In this document: positions 1 through 6,408 of the stretch, piece by piece | Layout of the letters: the number at the start of each line of letters is the position of its first letter | Position numbering within the stretch: position 1 is the stretch's first letter | DNA from: an uncultured Gammaproteobacteria bacterium | GTDB lineage: Bacteria; Pseudomonadota; Gammaproteobacteria; SZUA-140 | NCBI GenBank assembly: GCA_945788675.1 | Contig: CALZMY010000206.1 | Span: 1-8,594 of the forward strand | Direction of reading: 5' to 3' | DNA: 8,594 bases | Notes under the pieces: generated by a model | What the model was told of the DNA's origin: nothing | The model's input: the letters and a program-made list of their open reading frames with translations, nothing else | The model's database searches: none | Program-made: the position numbers and the translations under genes

Positions 1-467
1 ATCGTTTTCACGAGCTGCGCCGGATTGATGCTTCACTTCAATGGTTGGAGTTTAGCGATGAAAACCGTCGTCAAAGTGCAGGGATTTCGATTGACCAACG
101 CCTGTTTACCAAGGTTGACTATAAATTAAATGGTATTGCTAGCGTCAATGCATCGAAAAATACGCGTGAGGATGCTCCTTACTTTAATCCTTTAAGTGAC
201 TTGACGCTTGAGCTGGGTATCGTCAATGAATGGTTGCTGCGACGACACTATGATTATGCCTATCGGCACCGTCTCGGCATTATGGTGGGACAGTACCAGC
301 AAAAAAACTTTAAAACCAGGCCAATCTGGACTGTGCGATATGAACATCAATGGAACTTTAATGACCGTACTGAGCTGCGTTATGCGATCTCACGTGGACA
401 GCGGGCCTACGATGGCGAGACTGAATTTAATACTCAGTTTGATCTGACGTTTATATGGAGATTCTAA
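1..467 (+). CDS. pgaA: PgaA, PNAG export outer-membrane porin (C-terminal part only)
   Basis: The frame is open from the left edge (first full codon at base 3) to TAA at 465-467. About 154 residues are visible, so the 5' part of the gene, including the start codon and the periplasmic TPR region expected in this family, lies outside the window. What remains looks like the end of the C-terminal beta-barrel: alternating polar/aromatic strands, and family-typical stretches PYFNPLSDLTLELG, WTVRYEHQWNFNDR and LRYAISRGQRAYDGE. It ends in an outer-membrane-type C-terminal Phe (FIWRF). In the family this barrel passes partly deacetylated poly-beta-1,6-GlcNAc across the outer membrane. The identification rests on similarity to remembered E. 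coli PgaA and on pgaB, pgaC and pgaD following directly. Only 1 nt separates its stop from the pgaB start. The TTG at 45 is internal, not a start. Confidence 0.9.
   Translation, partial: RFHELRRIDASLQWLEFSDENRRQSAGISIDQRLFTKVDYKLNGIASVNASKNTREDAPYFNPLSDLTLELGIVNEWLLRRHYDYAYRHRLGIMVGQYQQKNFKTRPIWTVRYEHQWNFNDRTELRYAISRGQRAYDGETEFNTQFDLTFIWRF
457..461 (+). promoter_or_regulatory. Ribosome binding site of pgaB
   Basis: GGAGA lies 7 nt upstream of the GTG at 469, inside the last codons of pgaA. It is a good Shine-Dalgarno match at normal spacing. It supports the GTG start, which also gives a clean signal peptide. Confidence 0.7.
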
Positions 468-468
468 C

Positions 469-2427
469 GTGAAACTGTCGCGCTTTTTTCTAATGCTAAT
501 GTTGAGTGTGTCGAGTGTTGTGCATGCACAGCAGGCGGAGCAGGACTTTATCACGTTGAGTTATCATGAGGTGACTGATAATACTGCGTCTATTAATGCG
601 CGTAATATTATGTATATGAAGAGCGCTGAGTTGGTCTCACAATTTTCATGGCTGCGTGAACATGGCTATCAGCCGGTGAGTATGGATGAAATCATCACTG
701 CGCGTGATGGTGGAAAACCGCTGCCAGATAAAGCGATATTATTGACCTTTGATGATGGTTATCGCAGCGTGTATACGCGTGTTTATCCATTGCTAAAATT
801 ATTTAATTACCCGGCGGTGATTGCACTGGTCGGTAAGTGGATGGATGTGCCGTCAGGCGAGATGGTGACTTATGGTGACGAGCAGTTGTCAAGGGAACGC
901 TTTTTGATGTGGCATGAAGTGAAAGAGATGGTCGATTCAGGCCTGGTGGAGGTTGCCTCACATAGCTATGACCTGCACCATGGGATTGATGCAAATCCTC
1001 AGGGAAATAGTCAGCCGGCAGCGATCACTCGACACTATGATGATGTCAGTCGTGCATATGAAAGTGATGATGAGTTCAGGCAGCGTTTGACCGAGGATCT
1101 AACGCGCAGTGTCACTCAGATTGAGCACCATACTGGCAAGGCACCGCGTACGATGGTGTGGCCATATGGGGCGTATAATCAGGTTGCCATCGAGATTGCT
1201 GCCAGTGTAGGAATGCCCTATACCATGAGTCTCGATAGTGGAAATAGTCATCTCACTGAACTTTCCACTATTAAACGTACTTTGATTCAAAGTAATGCGG
1301 CACTTTCTGATCTTGTCTGGATCCTTCAGCCGCGACAGAAACCATCAGTGCGTGTCGCGCATGTTGACCTCGATTATGTCTACGATCCAGATCCTGTTCG
1401 ACAGGAAAAAAATCTTGGCCTGCTACTTGATCGTATCAAGTCATTGCAGATCAATACCATTTACCTGCAGGCGTATGCTGATCCCGATGGTGATGGGCAT
1501 GCCGATGCGCTCTACTATCCCAATCGTCATTTACCAATGCGGGCCGATCTTTTTAATCGTGTAGCCTGGCAGTTACGCACGCGCGCGGGCGTGAGTGTCT
1601 ATGCGTGGTTACCTGTATTGGCCTATCAATTTAATGATGATCATCCACTGACGAAGCTCTATGTGCGTAGCATCGCGAATCATGATGGTAGTGTATCGGA
1701 AGAGTCTTATCATCGTCTGTCACCGTTTCACCCACAGGTACGAGAGGTGGTCGGTGATATTTACGAAGACCTGGCGAGGCAGGCAAATTTCGCGGGGTTG
1801 TTGTTTCATGATGATGCCTACTTAAATGATTTTGAAGAGAACACCCCGTGGGCGTTGCGACACTATCGCGATGAATGGGGACTGCCTGCCTCAATCACAC
1901 AAATTCGCCAGAATGCGGCATTGATGCAGAAATGGACTAATCATAAGACTCAGGCGTTAATTGAGTTCACTCACTATCTACGTGATCGTGTGCGTAAATA
2001 CCGCCCTGATATAAAGACGGCTCGTAACATCTACGCACGGCTAATTATGGAGCCGGAATCTGAGACATGGTTTGCCCAGTCATTTCCTGCATTCATTGAT
2101 AATTATGATTACACTGCAGTAATGGCGATGCCTTTTATGGAAGGGGCGAGTGATGCAGATGAGTGGTTAACAACGCTAGTATCGCGATCTCGTGCTGCTG
2201 TGAGGAGTGGGGATCTTAGTAAAGTAGTATTCGAATTACAGAGTGTTGACTGGCGTAATCAGACTCAGGTTGAATCTGTTGATCTTGCGCGTCATATGCG
2301 ACTTTTACAGAAACAGGGCGTGATTAATTTTGGTTATTATCCAGATAATTTTATTGATAACCACCCCGCGTTGAATGTGATTTATCCTGAGTTTTCGCTC
2401 AGCACTTACCCGTATGCAGAACGATGA
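469..2427 (+). CDS. pgaB: PgaB, poly-beta-1,6-N-acetyl-D-glucosamine N-deacetylase
   Basis: This 652-residue periplasmic enzyme removes some N-acetyl groups from PNAG so that PgaA can export it. Residues 1-20 are a signal peptide (MKLSR, hydrophobic core, VHA cleavage before QQA). The N-terminal CE4 deacetylase domain (about 27-290) shows TFDDGY at 93-98, with D95 the likely base and D96 a metal ligand. H165 and H170 (SHSYDLHHG) are the likely remaining metal ligands, and WPYG is at 231-234. The C-terminal (beta/alpha)8 domain (about 295-645) starts with HVDLDYVYD at 298-306. It carries HDDA at 447-450, the acidic site of the GH153 PNAG hydrolase domain. Length and domain order match E. coli PgaB. 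E. coli PgaB is a lipoprotein, but this protein contains no cysteine at all, so it should be soluble or differently retained. The GTG start is backed by GGAGA at 457-461. The stop overlaps pgaC by 4 nt, implying translational coupling. Confidence 0.95.
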   Translation: MKLSRFFLMLMLSVSSVVHAQQAEQDFITLSYHEVTDNTASINARNIMYMKSAELVSQFSWLREHGYQPVSMDEIITARDGGKPLPDKAILLTFDDGYRSVYTRVYPLLKLFNYPAVIALVGKWMDVPSGEMVTYGDEQLSRERFLMWHEVKEMVDSGLVEVASHSYDLHHGIDANPQGNSQPAAITRHYDDVSRAYESDDEFRQRLTEDLTRSVTQIEHHTGKAPRTMVWPYGAYNQVAIEIAASVGMPYTMSLDSGNSHLTELSTIKRTLIQSNAALSDLVWILQPRQKPSVRVAHVDLDYVYDPDPVRQEKNLGLLLDRIKSLQINTIYLQAYADPDGDGHADALYYPNRHLPMRADLFNRVAWQLRTRAGVSVYAWLPVLAYQFNDDHPLTKLYVRSIANHDGSVSEESYHRLSPFHPQVREVVGDIYEDLARQANFAGLLFHDDAYLNDFEENTPWALRHYRDEWGLPASITQIRQNAALMQKWTNHKTQALIEFTHYLRDRVRKYRPDIKTARNIYARLIMEPESETWFAQSFPAFIDNYDYTAVMAMPFMEGASDADEWLTTLVSRSRAAVRSGDLSKVVFELQSVDWRNQTQVESVDLARHMRLLQKQGVINFGYYPDNFIDNHPALNVIYPEFSLSTYPYAER

Positions 2428-3689
2428 TGGCTGAATTTATTGCAGAAATTGTCGCCTGGATGCTTAGTTTTGCGTTCTATTATCCACTATTTATGGCTTA
2501 TCTATGGATGGTGGGGGCCATCTACTATTACTATCACTGGGAACGCAGTGCTGGGCCGGGGGTTGAACAACCTCCTGCCCTTAAAGAGTACCCGCCGGTT
2601 TCGATAATAGTTCCCTGTTTTAATGAAGGGGAGAATGTGCGGGAGACTATTGCTCAACTAACGCTTCAGGACTACCCAGCGTTTGAGATTATTGCGGTTA
2701 ATGATGGTAGCTCAGATGACACTGGTGAAATCCTTGATGAGCTATCCATACAATACCCGCAGCTGCGGGTGATCCATCTGGCGGATAACGAAGGCAAGGC
2801 AGTGGCGTTGCGTATGGGGACGCTTGTATCGCAACATGAGTTTCTAGTATGCATCGATGGTGATGCCCTGCTCGACCAGCATGCTGTTAGGTGGATGATG
2901 GTACATTTTACCTCTGGCCCACGTGTAGCGGCAGTAACAGGTAACCCGCGAATACGAACCCGATCAACGCTGCTGGGAAGAATTCAGGTGGGTGAGTTCT
3001 CAGCCATTATCGGTATGATAAAGCGTGCACAGCGTATCTATGGACGAGTGTTTACCGTCTCGGGCGTAATAGCCGGATTCCGAAAAAGTGCATTGCACGA
3101 TGTCGGTTACTGGAGTACCGATATGGTGACTGAAGATATCGATATCAGCTGGAAGTTGCAGCTACGTCACTGGGATATCCGTTTTGAAACACATGCACTG
3201 TGCTGGATTTTAATGCCTGAAACCTTTGCCGGTCTATGGAAGCAGCGAGTGCGATGGTCGCAGGGTGGAACTGAAGTGTTAATGAAGTATCTTTCATACA
3301 TTCCACGCTGGAAGATGCGGCGCATGTGGCCTGTTTATCTGGAGTACTTTACCAGTGTGTTCTGGGCCTATGTGATGTTGATTGTCTTCAGTTTATGGAT
3401 AACAGGGCAGTTTGTTGAATTACCACCACCTCTCTATATTCCAACACTACTTCCAGGGTGGAATGGTGTTGTGCTTGGTGTCACCTGCTTATTACAGTTT
3501 GCGGTTAGCTTGGCAATCGACTCTCGTTATGAGCGAGGAATTGGGAAGATTTATTACTGGATGGTGTGGTACCCGATTGTATTTTGGTTGTTGAATGTTT
3601 TGACGACGGTTGTGGCTGTGCCTAAAGCATGGTTTAAGAAAAAAGGCGCTCGTGCGACATGGGCCAGTCCTGATCGAGGTGTGCGTTAA
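2424..3689 (+). CDS. pgaC: PgaC, poly-beta-1,6-GlcNAc synthase (GT2 glycosyltransferase)
   Basis: This 421-residue inner-membrane processive glycosyltransferase polymerises UDP-GlcNAc into PNAG together with PgaD. A hydrophobic N-terminal segment (about 10-37) is followed by the cytosolic GT-A domain: SIIVPCFNEGEN (60-71), NDGSSDD with D94, DGD at 145-147, TED at 236-238 (catalytic base region) and QRVRW at 274-278. This is the full processive GT2 set. Three more hydrophobic segments follow near 305-327, 344-366 and 376-399. The tail SPDRGV matches the E. coli PgaC ending. The protein is about 20 residues shorter than E. coli PgaC, and the missing part is the N-terminal extension holding its first transmembrane helix. 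The start ATGATGG at 2424 (or 2427) overlaps the pgaB stop. The frame upstream is open for only 11 codons with no usual start codon, so the short N-terminus is probably real. There is no strong Shine-Dalgarno sequence, which fits coupled translation. In E. coli, PgaC-PgaD is activated by cyclic di-GMP; that is family knowledge, not visible here. Confidence 0.95.
   Translation: MMAEFIAEIVAWMLSFAFYYPLFMAYLWMVGAIYYYYHWERSAGPGVEQPPALKEYPPVSIIVPCFNEGENVRETIAQLTLQDYPAFEIIAVNDGSSDDTGEILDELSIQYPQLRVIHLADNEGKAVALRMGTLVSQHEFLVCIDGDALLDQHAVRWMMVHFTSGPRVAAVTGNPRIRTRSTLLGRIQVGEFSAIIGMIKRAQRIYGRVFTVSGVIAGFRKSALHDVGYWSTDMVTEDIDISWKLQLRHWDIRFETHALCWILMPETFAGLWKQRVRWSQGGTEVLMKYLSYIPRWKMRRMWPVYLEYFTSVFWAYVMLIVFSLWITGQFVELPPPLYIPTLLPGWNGVVLGVTCLLQFAVSLAIDSRYERGIGKIYYWMVWYPIVFWLLNVLTTVVAVPKAWFKKKGARATWASPDRGVR
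3676..3680 (+). promoter_or_regulatory. Ribosome binding site of pgaD
   Basis: GAGGT lies 8 nt before the ATG at 3689, within the last codons of pgaC. It supports this ATG, whose A is also the last base of the pgaC TAA stop. Confidence 0.6.
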
Positions 3690-4147
3690 TGAATCCTTTC
3701 ATTATAAATCGACCGGATTTACAGACATTACGCCAACGTTTTGGTTATAGCTTCCTTACCTTATTATTCTGGTTGGTCTGGTTTTATCTCTGGATACCGC
3801 TGCTTAGTTTAGTTGGCTGGATATTCGGTATCGATCTGATTCATGATGAGATGATTGTGCGTGAAGGAATACAGGCGCTGATAGAATTGCTAGGCTGGTA
3901 TTTTTTAGTGATATTTCTTATTAGTGCGGTGCTGGGTGCTTGGGCGATGGTTAATTTGTTGCGGTTTCGAGGAAAAGAGCGTCGAGGGCCGCGCCCAGTA
4001 GTGGGCGATGTGTCACTGGCAGGCGACTTTAGTGTGACAAGTGAGCAGGTTGCATTATGGCGTGAATGTAAACGACTTGTTATTAGTCACGATGTCGATG
4101 GAAATATTACTAATGTTGTGGCCACTTCCCACAGCGATCACTTTTGA
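3689..4147 (+). CDS. pgaD: PgaD, PNAG synthase accessory membrane protein
   Basis: This 152-residue protein is the last gene of the operon. It has an N-terminal INRPD segment, then two transmembrane segments at about 20-47 (Trp/Phe/Leu-rich) and 66-91. A basic stretch, LRFRGKERRG (91-100), places the C-terminal part in the cytosol. The tail includes LVISHDVDGNITNV (130-143), which resembles the end of E. coli PgaD. In E. coli, PgaD binds PgaC, and the pair jointly senses cyclic di-GMP and makes polymer; PgaD is unstable without the ligand. This copy is about 15 residues longer than the E. coli one, mostly in the loop between the helices and in the linker after TM2. PgaD is poorly conserved, so the call rests on topology, tail motif and position. 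Its stop is 25 nt from the stop of the converging phosphatase gene. Confidence 0.88.
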   Translation: MNPFIINRPDLQTLRQRFGYSFLTLLFWLVWFYLWIPLLSLVGWIFGIDLIHDEMIVREGIQALIELLGWYFLVIFLISAVLGAWAMVNLLRFRGKERRGPRPVVGDVSLAGDFSVTSEQVALWRECKRLVISHDVDGNITNVVATSHSDHF

Positions 4148-4172
4148 TGTGGTGTACTATTTTGAGGGTGTG

Positions 4173-5783
4173 TTAGTCACCACCGATCCACTGCTTTAAC
4201 AGGCTGCCAATCTCTGGGTGGGTGTTGATGCCATTAATTAATCTGGTTTGATCTACCGGCCCGATGGCACTCACCGTGACCGGTGTTGCAGTATGGGTTC
4301 CTGTGCCCCAGGTGACGCCTTGATATTTGGCCAGGACCCGTCCTATCAGATTGCTACGGAGGCTTTTAGGATAGACATAAAATTCCTTGAAGTCGTGAAT
4401 CTGCGCTCTCGGTTTGTCGTGCTTATCTAGTTTATTCGGCTCTCCCAGGATATAAGCCGCTTCAGTGGCAAGTACCGGGAATCCGGTATAGCGGTGTAGC
4501 ATTTCGGCGACCTTTTCTGCGTTCTGTTGATCTTTAGGCAGCTTGTCAATTTCCTTACCGATAGCTTCATAGCTTTTCGCTTGTGTATAGATCTGACTTA
4601 GAATAGAGCGATCGATAAAATTAAACCTTGGTTTGAATAACCGGTCGTTAAAGGCCTTGCCGGGTAAGGTCCTTCCTTCTGGTAGTTGATGACTGGAGTA
4701 GCTAAAACCGAAACCACCCGTCTCGTGGTCGGCGGTTAGCAGGACTATCGTGTCATCACGCTGTGCAGCCCAGGTGTAGACTGCTGCGACGGCCTCATCA
4801 AACTTGATCATCTCATGCAGCATCCTGCCAACGTCGTTGTCGTGACCAGCCCAGTCGATCTGCCCTCCCTCTACCATCAGGAAAAAGCCATCGGGATCGG
4901 CAGAGAGCAGCTCCAGTGCCTTCAGCGTCATCTCCTTTAGCGTGGGTTCTTTTCTCTCTGGGTTGTCTTGCTGTTGAGAATCGGTGATGCCATTGGCCAT
5001 GCCCGAATGGCTAAACAGACCGAGCACTGGACTATTGACTGGTGCCAGCTGCTCACGATTAAACACAACATGATATCCTGCGGCTTGTGCCTCCTGTAGC
5101 AAATTACGACTGTCTTTACGTTTGGATGTTAAACGGATGTGGCCGCCGCTGCGCTGCTTTAATTCCTGGTAGAGTGGGCCTTTGTCATTTACCTCAGCGG
5201 GTATCCAGTGTCGCAGTCCCCCTGAAAGCATGACATCGACCCGCTGCTGTAACATCTCAACAGCGATCTCATTCTCAAGCGAGCGGTGTGGCTGATGGGC
5301 CGCAAAGGCAGCCGGTGTGGCGTGCGTTAAGCGGGTGTCAGAGACTAGCCCCGTGGCTTTGCCTCGCCGTTGGGCCAGCTCAAGCACGGTTTCGACTGGA
5401 TCACCATCAGCATTGACGCCAATCATCTCGGAGCCACTGACAAATCCTGTGGCCAACTGGGTGGCGGAACATGCTGAATCGGTGACGATCTTCTCTGCTG
5501 GACTCGTCAACGATAAACCGTTTATACCAGCCTCCATGAAACGTTCAATCGCGGTCGGCTGTCCCTTATAAATAGAGTCCGGCGCAAAGCGCGCATAACT
5601 AAAAAGTAACCCTAGCTGTTGGGGTCCCATGCCGTCGCCGATCAGCAGGATGATGTTCTTGATGTGTGCTTTCTTATCTGGTTCAATTTCGAATTCAGAT
5701 TCGAACCCGGTTTTAAATCCAGCGGTCGCAATTGGGCTGGTCAGCATAACCAGCGCGATTAGAAAGGCTGTGGTGATTTTCAT
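4173..5783 (-). CDS. Secreted alkaline phosphatase (PhoA superfamily, His/Trp type)
   Basis: This 536-residue exported phosphomonoesterase would release phosphate from organic phosphates in the periplasm or outside the cell. Residues 1-21 form a signal peptide (MKITT, hydrophobic core, ATA cleavage). The full metal and catalytic set is visible: D50 in LIGDGMG (metal); S103 in TDSACSAT (phosphorylated nucleophile); HATPAAF with H154; E305, D310 and H314 in EGGQIDWAGHDND; D352 and H353 in LLTADHETGG; and H497 in GTGTHTATPV. Where E. coli PhoA has D153 and K328, this enzyme has H154 and W311, the pair described for Vibrio and Antarctic TAB5 phosphatases. Only one cysteine (C105) is present, so the PhoA disulfides are absent. 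It is longer than E. coli PhoA (471), partly through an extra region near 365-465. The ATG at 5783 is preceded by a weak GAAGA about 11 nt upstream. No PHO box was recognised in the leader. The exact substrate is not deducible. Confidence 0.93.
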   Translation of the reverse strand: MKITTAFLIALVMLTSPIATAGFKTGFESEFEIEPDKKAHIKNIILLIGDGMGPQQLGLLFSYARFAPDSIYKGQPTAIERFMEAGINGLSLTSPAEKIVTDSACSATQLATGFVSGSEMIGVNADGDPVETVLELAQRRGKATGLVSDTRLTHATPAAFAAHQPHRSLENEIAVEMLQQRVDVMLSGGLRHWIPAEVNDKGPLYQELKQRSGGHIRLTSKRKDSRNLLQEAQAAGYHVVFNREQLAPVNSPVLGLFSHSGMANGITDSQQQDNPERKEPTLKEMTLKALELLSADPDGFFLMVEGGQIDWAGHDNDVGRMLHEMIKFDEAVAAVYTWAAQRDDTIVLLTADHETGGFGFSYSSHQLPEGRTLPGKAFNDRLFKPRFNFIDRSILSQIYTQAKSYEAIGKEIDKLPKDQQNAEKVAEMLHRYTGFPVLATEAAYILGEPNKLDKHDKPRAQIHDFKEFYVYPKSLRSNLIGRVLAKYQGVTWGTGTHTATPVTVSAIGPVDQTRLINGINTHPEIGSLLKQWIGGD

Positions 5784-5814
5784 TTCGTTGCAAATCTTCG
5801 CAATAACTTGCTAC

Positions 5815-5836
5815 TGTATGCCGCTTGGGCATTACA
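5815..5836 (-). promoter_or_regulatory. Predicted stem-loop in the phosphatase leader
   Basis: On the + strand TGTATGCC (5815-5822) pairs with GGCA-T-TACA (5828-5836): an 8-bp stem with one bulged T, around the loop GCTTG. It ends about 31 nt upstream of the phosphatase ATG, so it would sit in the leader if transcription starts further upstream. No T run follows on the - strand, so it is not an intrinsic terminator. Any regulatory role is conjecture. Confidence 0.3.
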
Positions 5837-5863
5837 TGTGATTCGCGCCTCGTCTTTGAACAT

Positions 5864-5881
5864 ATTGAGCCTCAATTTTTT
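5864..5881 (+). repeat. Palindrome ATTGAG-C-CTCAAT followed by T6
   Basis: A 13-bp palindrome (5864-5876) with a single central base, running into six T residues on the + strand. As RNA the stem would be only about 4 bp once a loop is allowed, so it is too weak to call a terminator. The orientation of the T run is also opposite to the flanking genes. It could be a protein-binding dyad or part of a repeat. Confidence 0.3.
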
Positions 5882-5917
5882 ATTCCGACTTAATCAGAAG
5901 TTCCCTGGTTTTAACAA

Positions 5918-5931
5918 GTAGCCCGGGCTAC
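5918..5931. repeat. Perfect 14-bp palindrome GTAGCCCGGGCTAC
   Basis: Fully self-complementary at 5918-5931, about 50 nt past the VOC stop codon on the - strand. As RNA it would give a 5-bp GC-rich stem with a CCGG loop. On the - strand it is followed by TTGTTAAAAC, without a proper U tract. It could be a weak terminator of the VOC transcript, an operator-like dyad, or part of an intergenic repeat. Confidence 0.4.
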
Positions 5932-5983
5932 ATTTTGTAAAGAGGTGAAGTGAAGGGGCAGTGCTTGAAAGTTATTCCCCTCA

Positions 5984-6343
5984 TTATAAATATTTATCAG
6001 ACCACACCGCGTATTCATTGCCGTTCGGGTCGCAGAAATGGAAGCGGCGTCCGCCGGGGAATGGAAAGATTGCTCTTTTGATGGTGCCGCCAGCTCGTTC
6101 GATTTTTTCCTGCGTCTGCTCAAGGTCTTGGCTATAAAAGACAATCAATGCGCTGCCATTTTCGGTGGTGGCAGTCGCCCCTGTTTTATAGAAACCGCCA
6201 TTGAGCCCTTCGTTGTTGAAGGCGGTGTAATCAGCGCCGTAATCAACAAACTCCCAACCGAATGCGGCAGTGAAAAATGCTTTGGTCGCATCGATGTCTC
6301 TTGACGGGAATTCAACGTAATTAATTTTTTCGTGTGTATTCAT
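5984..6343 (-). CDS. VOC-family (glyoxalase/bleomycin-resistance fold) protein
   Basis: A 119-residue single-domain cytosolic protein. The pattern is that of the vicinal oxygen chelate fold: an opening strand INYVEFPSRDIDATKAFF (7-24) leading to AAFGWEF, a middle NEGLNGGFY (44-52), a second half starting ALIVFYSQDLEQT (65-77), an ERAGG turn (82-86), and the closing signature FHFCDPNGNEYAVW (101-114). E11, or another residue on that strand, and E110 are plausible metal-site positions. It resembles the group annotated as predicted enzymes related to lactoylglutathione lyase (COG3324), whose reactions are mostly unknown. It is too short for a two-domain dioxygenase and no substrate can be inferred. 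The ATG at 6343 has AGAGA 6 nt upstream. It lies 65 nt downstream of the nuclease gene on the same strand, so co-transcription is possible, though a functional link is not evident. Confidence 0.88.
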   Translation of the reverse strand: MNTHEKINYVEFPSRDIDATKAFFTAAFGWEFVDYGADYTAFNNEGLNGGFYKTGATATTENGSALIVFYSQDLEQTQEKIERAGGTIKRAIFPFPGGRRFHFCDPNGNEYAVWSDKYL

Positions 6344-6408
6344 AATTAATCTCTATGTTGAAAAAATGAGGTTAATCAGTGGTTGTAAATAAGGATTGTG
6401 TCAGACAG

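Larger units (their letters stand above)
5784..5983. other. 200-nt intergenic region with three short dyad symmetries
   Basis: This lies between the VOC gene and the phosphatase gene, both on the - strand. It should contain the phosphatase leader and promoter and the end of the VOC transcript. I found no gene in it. It holds a stem-loop near the phosphatase start (5815-5836), a 13-bp odd palindrome followed by a T run (5864-5881), and a perfect 14-bp palindrome (5918-5931). I could not settle on a convincing -35/-10 pair or PHO box. The density of dyads is unlike the other gaps in the window and could mark a dispersed intergenic repeat, but no second copy is present here. Confidence 0.5.

Noticed and set aside
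45..467. Treating the TTG at 45 as the start of a 140-residue protein
   Set aside because: The same frame is open to the left edge and the product is clearly the end of the PgaA barrel, so this is an internal codon of a truncated gene.
4149..4183. GTGGTG/CACCAC inverted repeat between pgaD and the phosphatase gene as a bidirectional terminator
   Set aside because: The stem is 6 bp with a 23-nt loop, no T run follows on either strand, and half of it lies in phosphatase codons.
5317..5571. Open frame on the + strand inside the phosphatase gene
   Set aside because: It is antisense to the conserved nucleophile region of the phosphatase, has no recognisable domain, and has no ribosome binding site worth noting.
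5784..5870. PHO box upstream of the alkaline phosphatase
   Set aside because: I looked for paired CTGTCAT-like half-sites at 11-nt spacing on both strands and found only isolated partial matches such as CTGTATG.
5911..6144. Open frame on the - strand overlapping the VOC gene in another frame
   Set aside because: It runs out of frame through the conserved VOC closing motif and into the intergenic palindrome. Its composition is low-complexity, as expected for a shadow frame.
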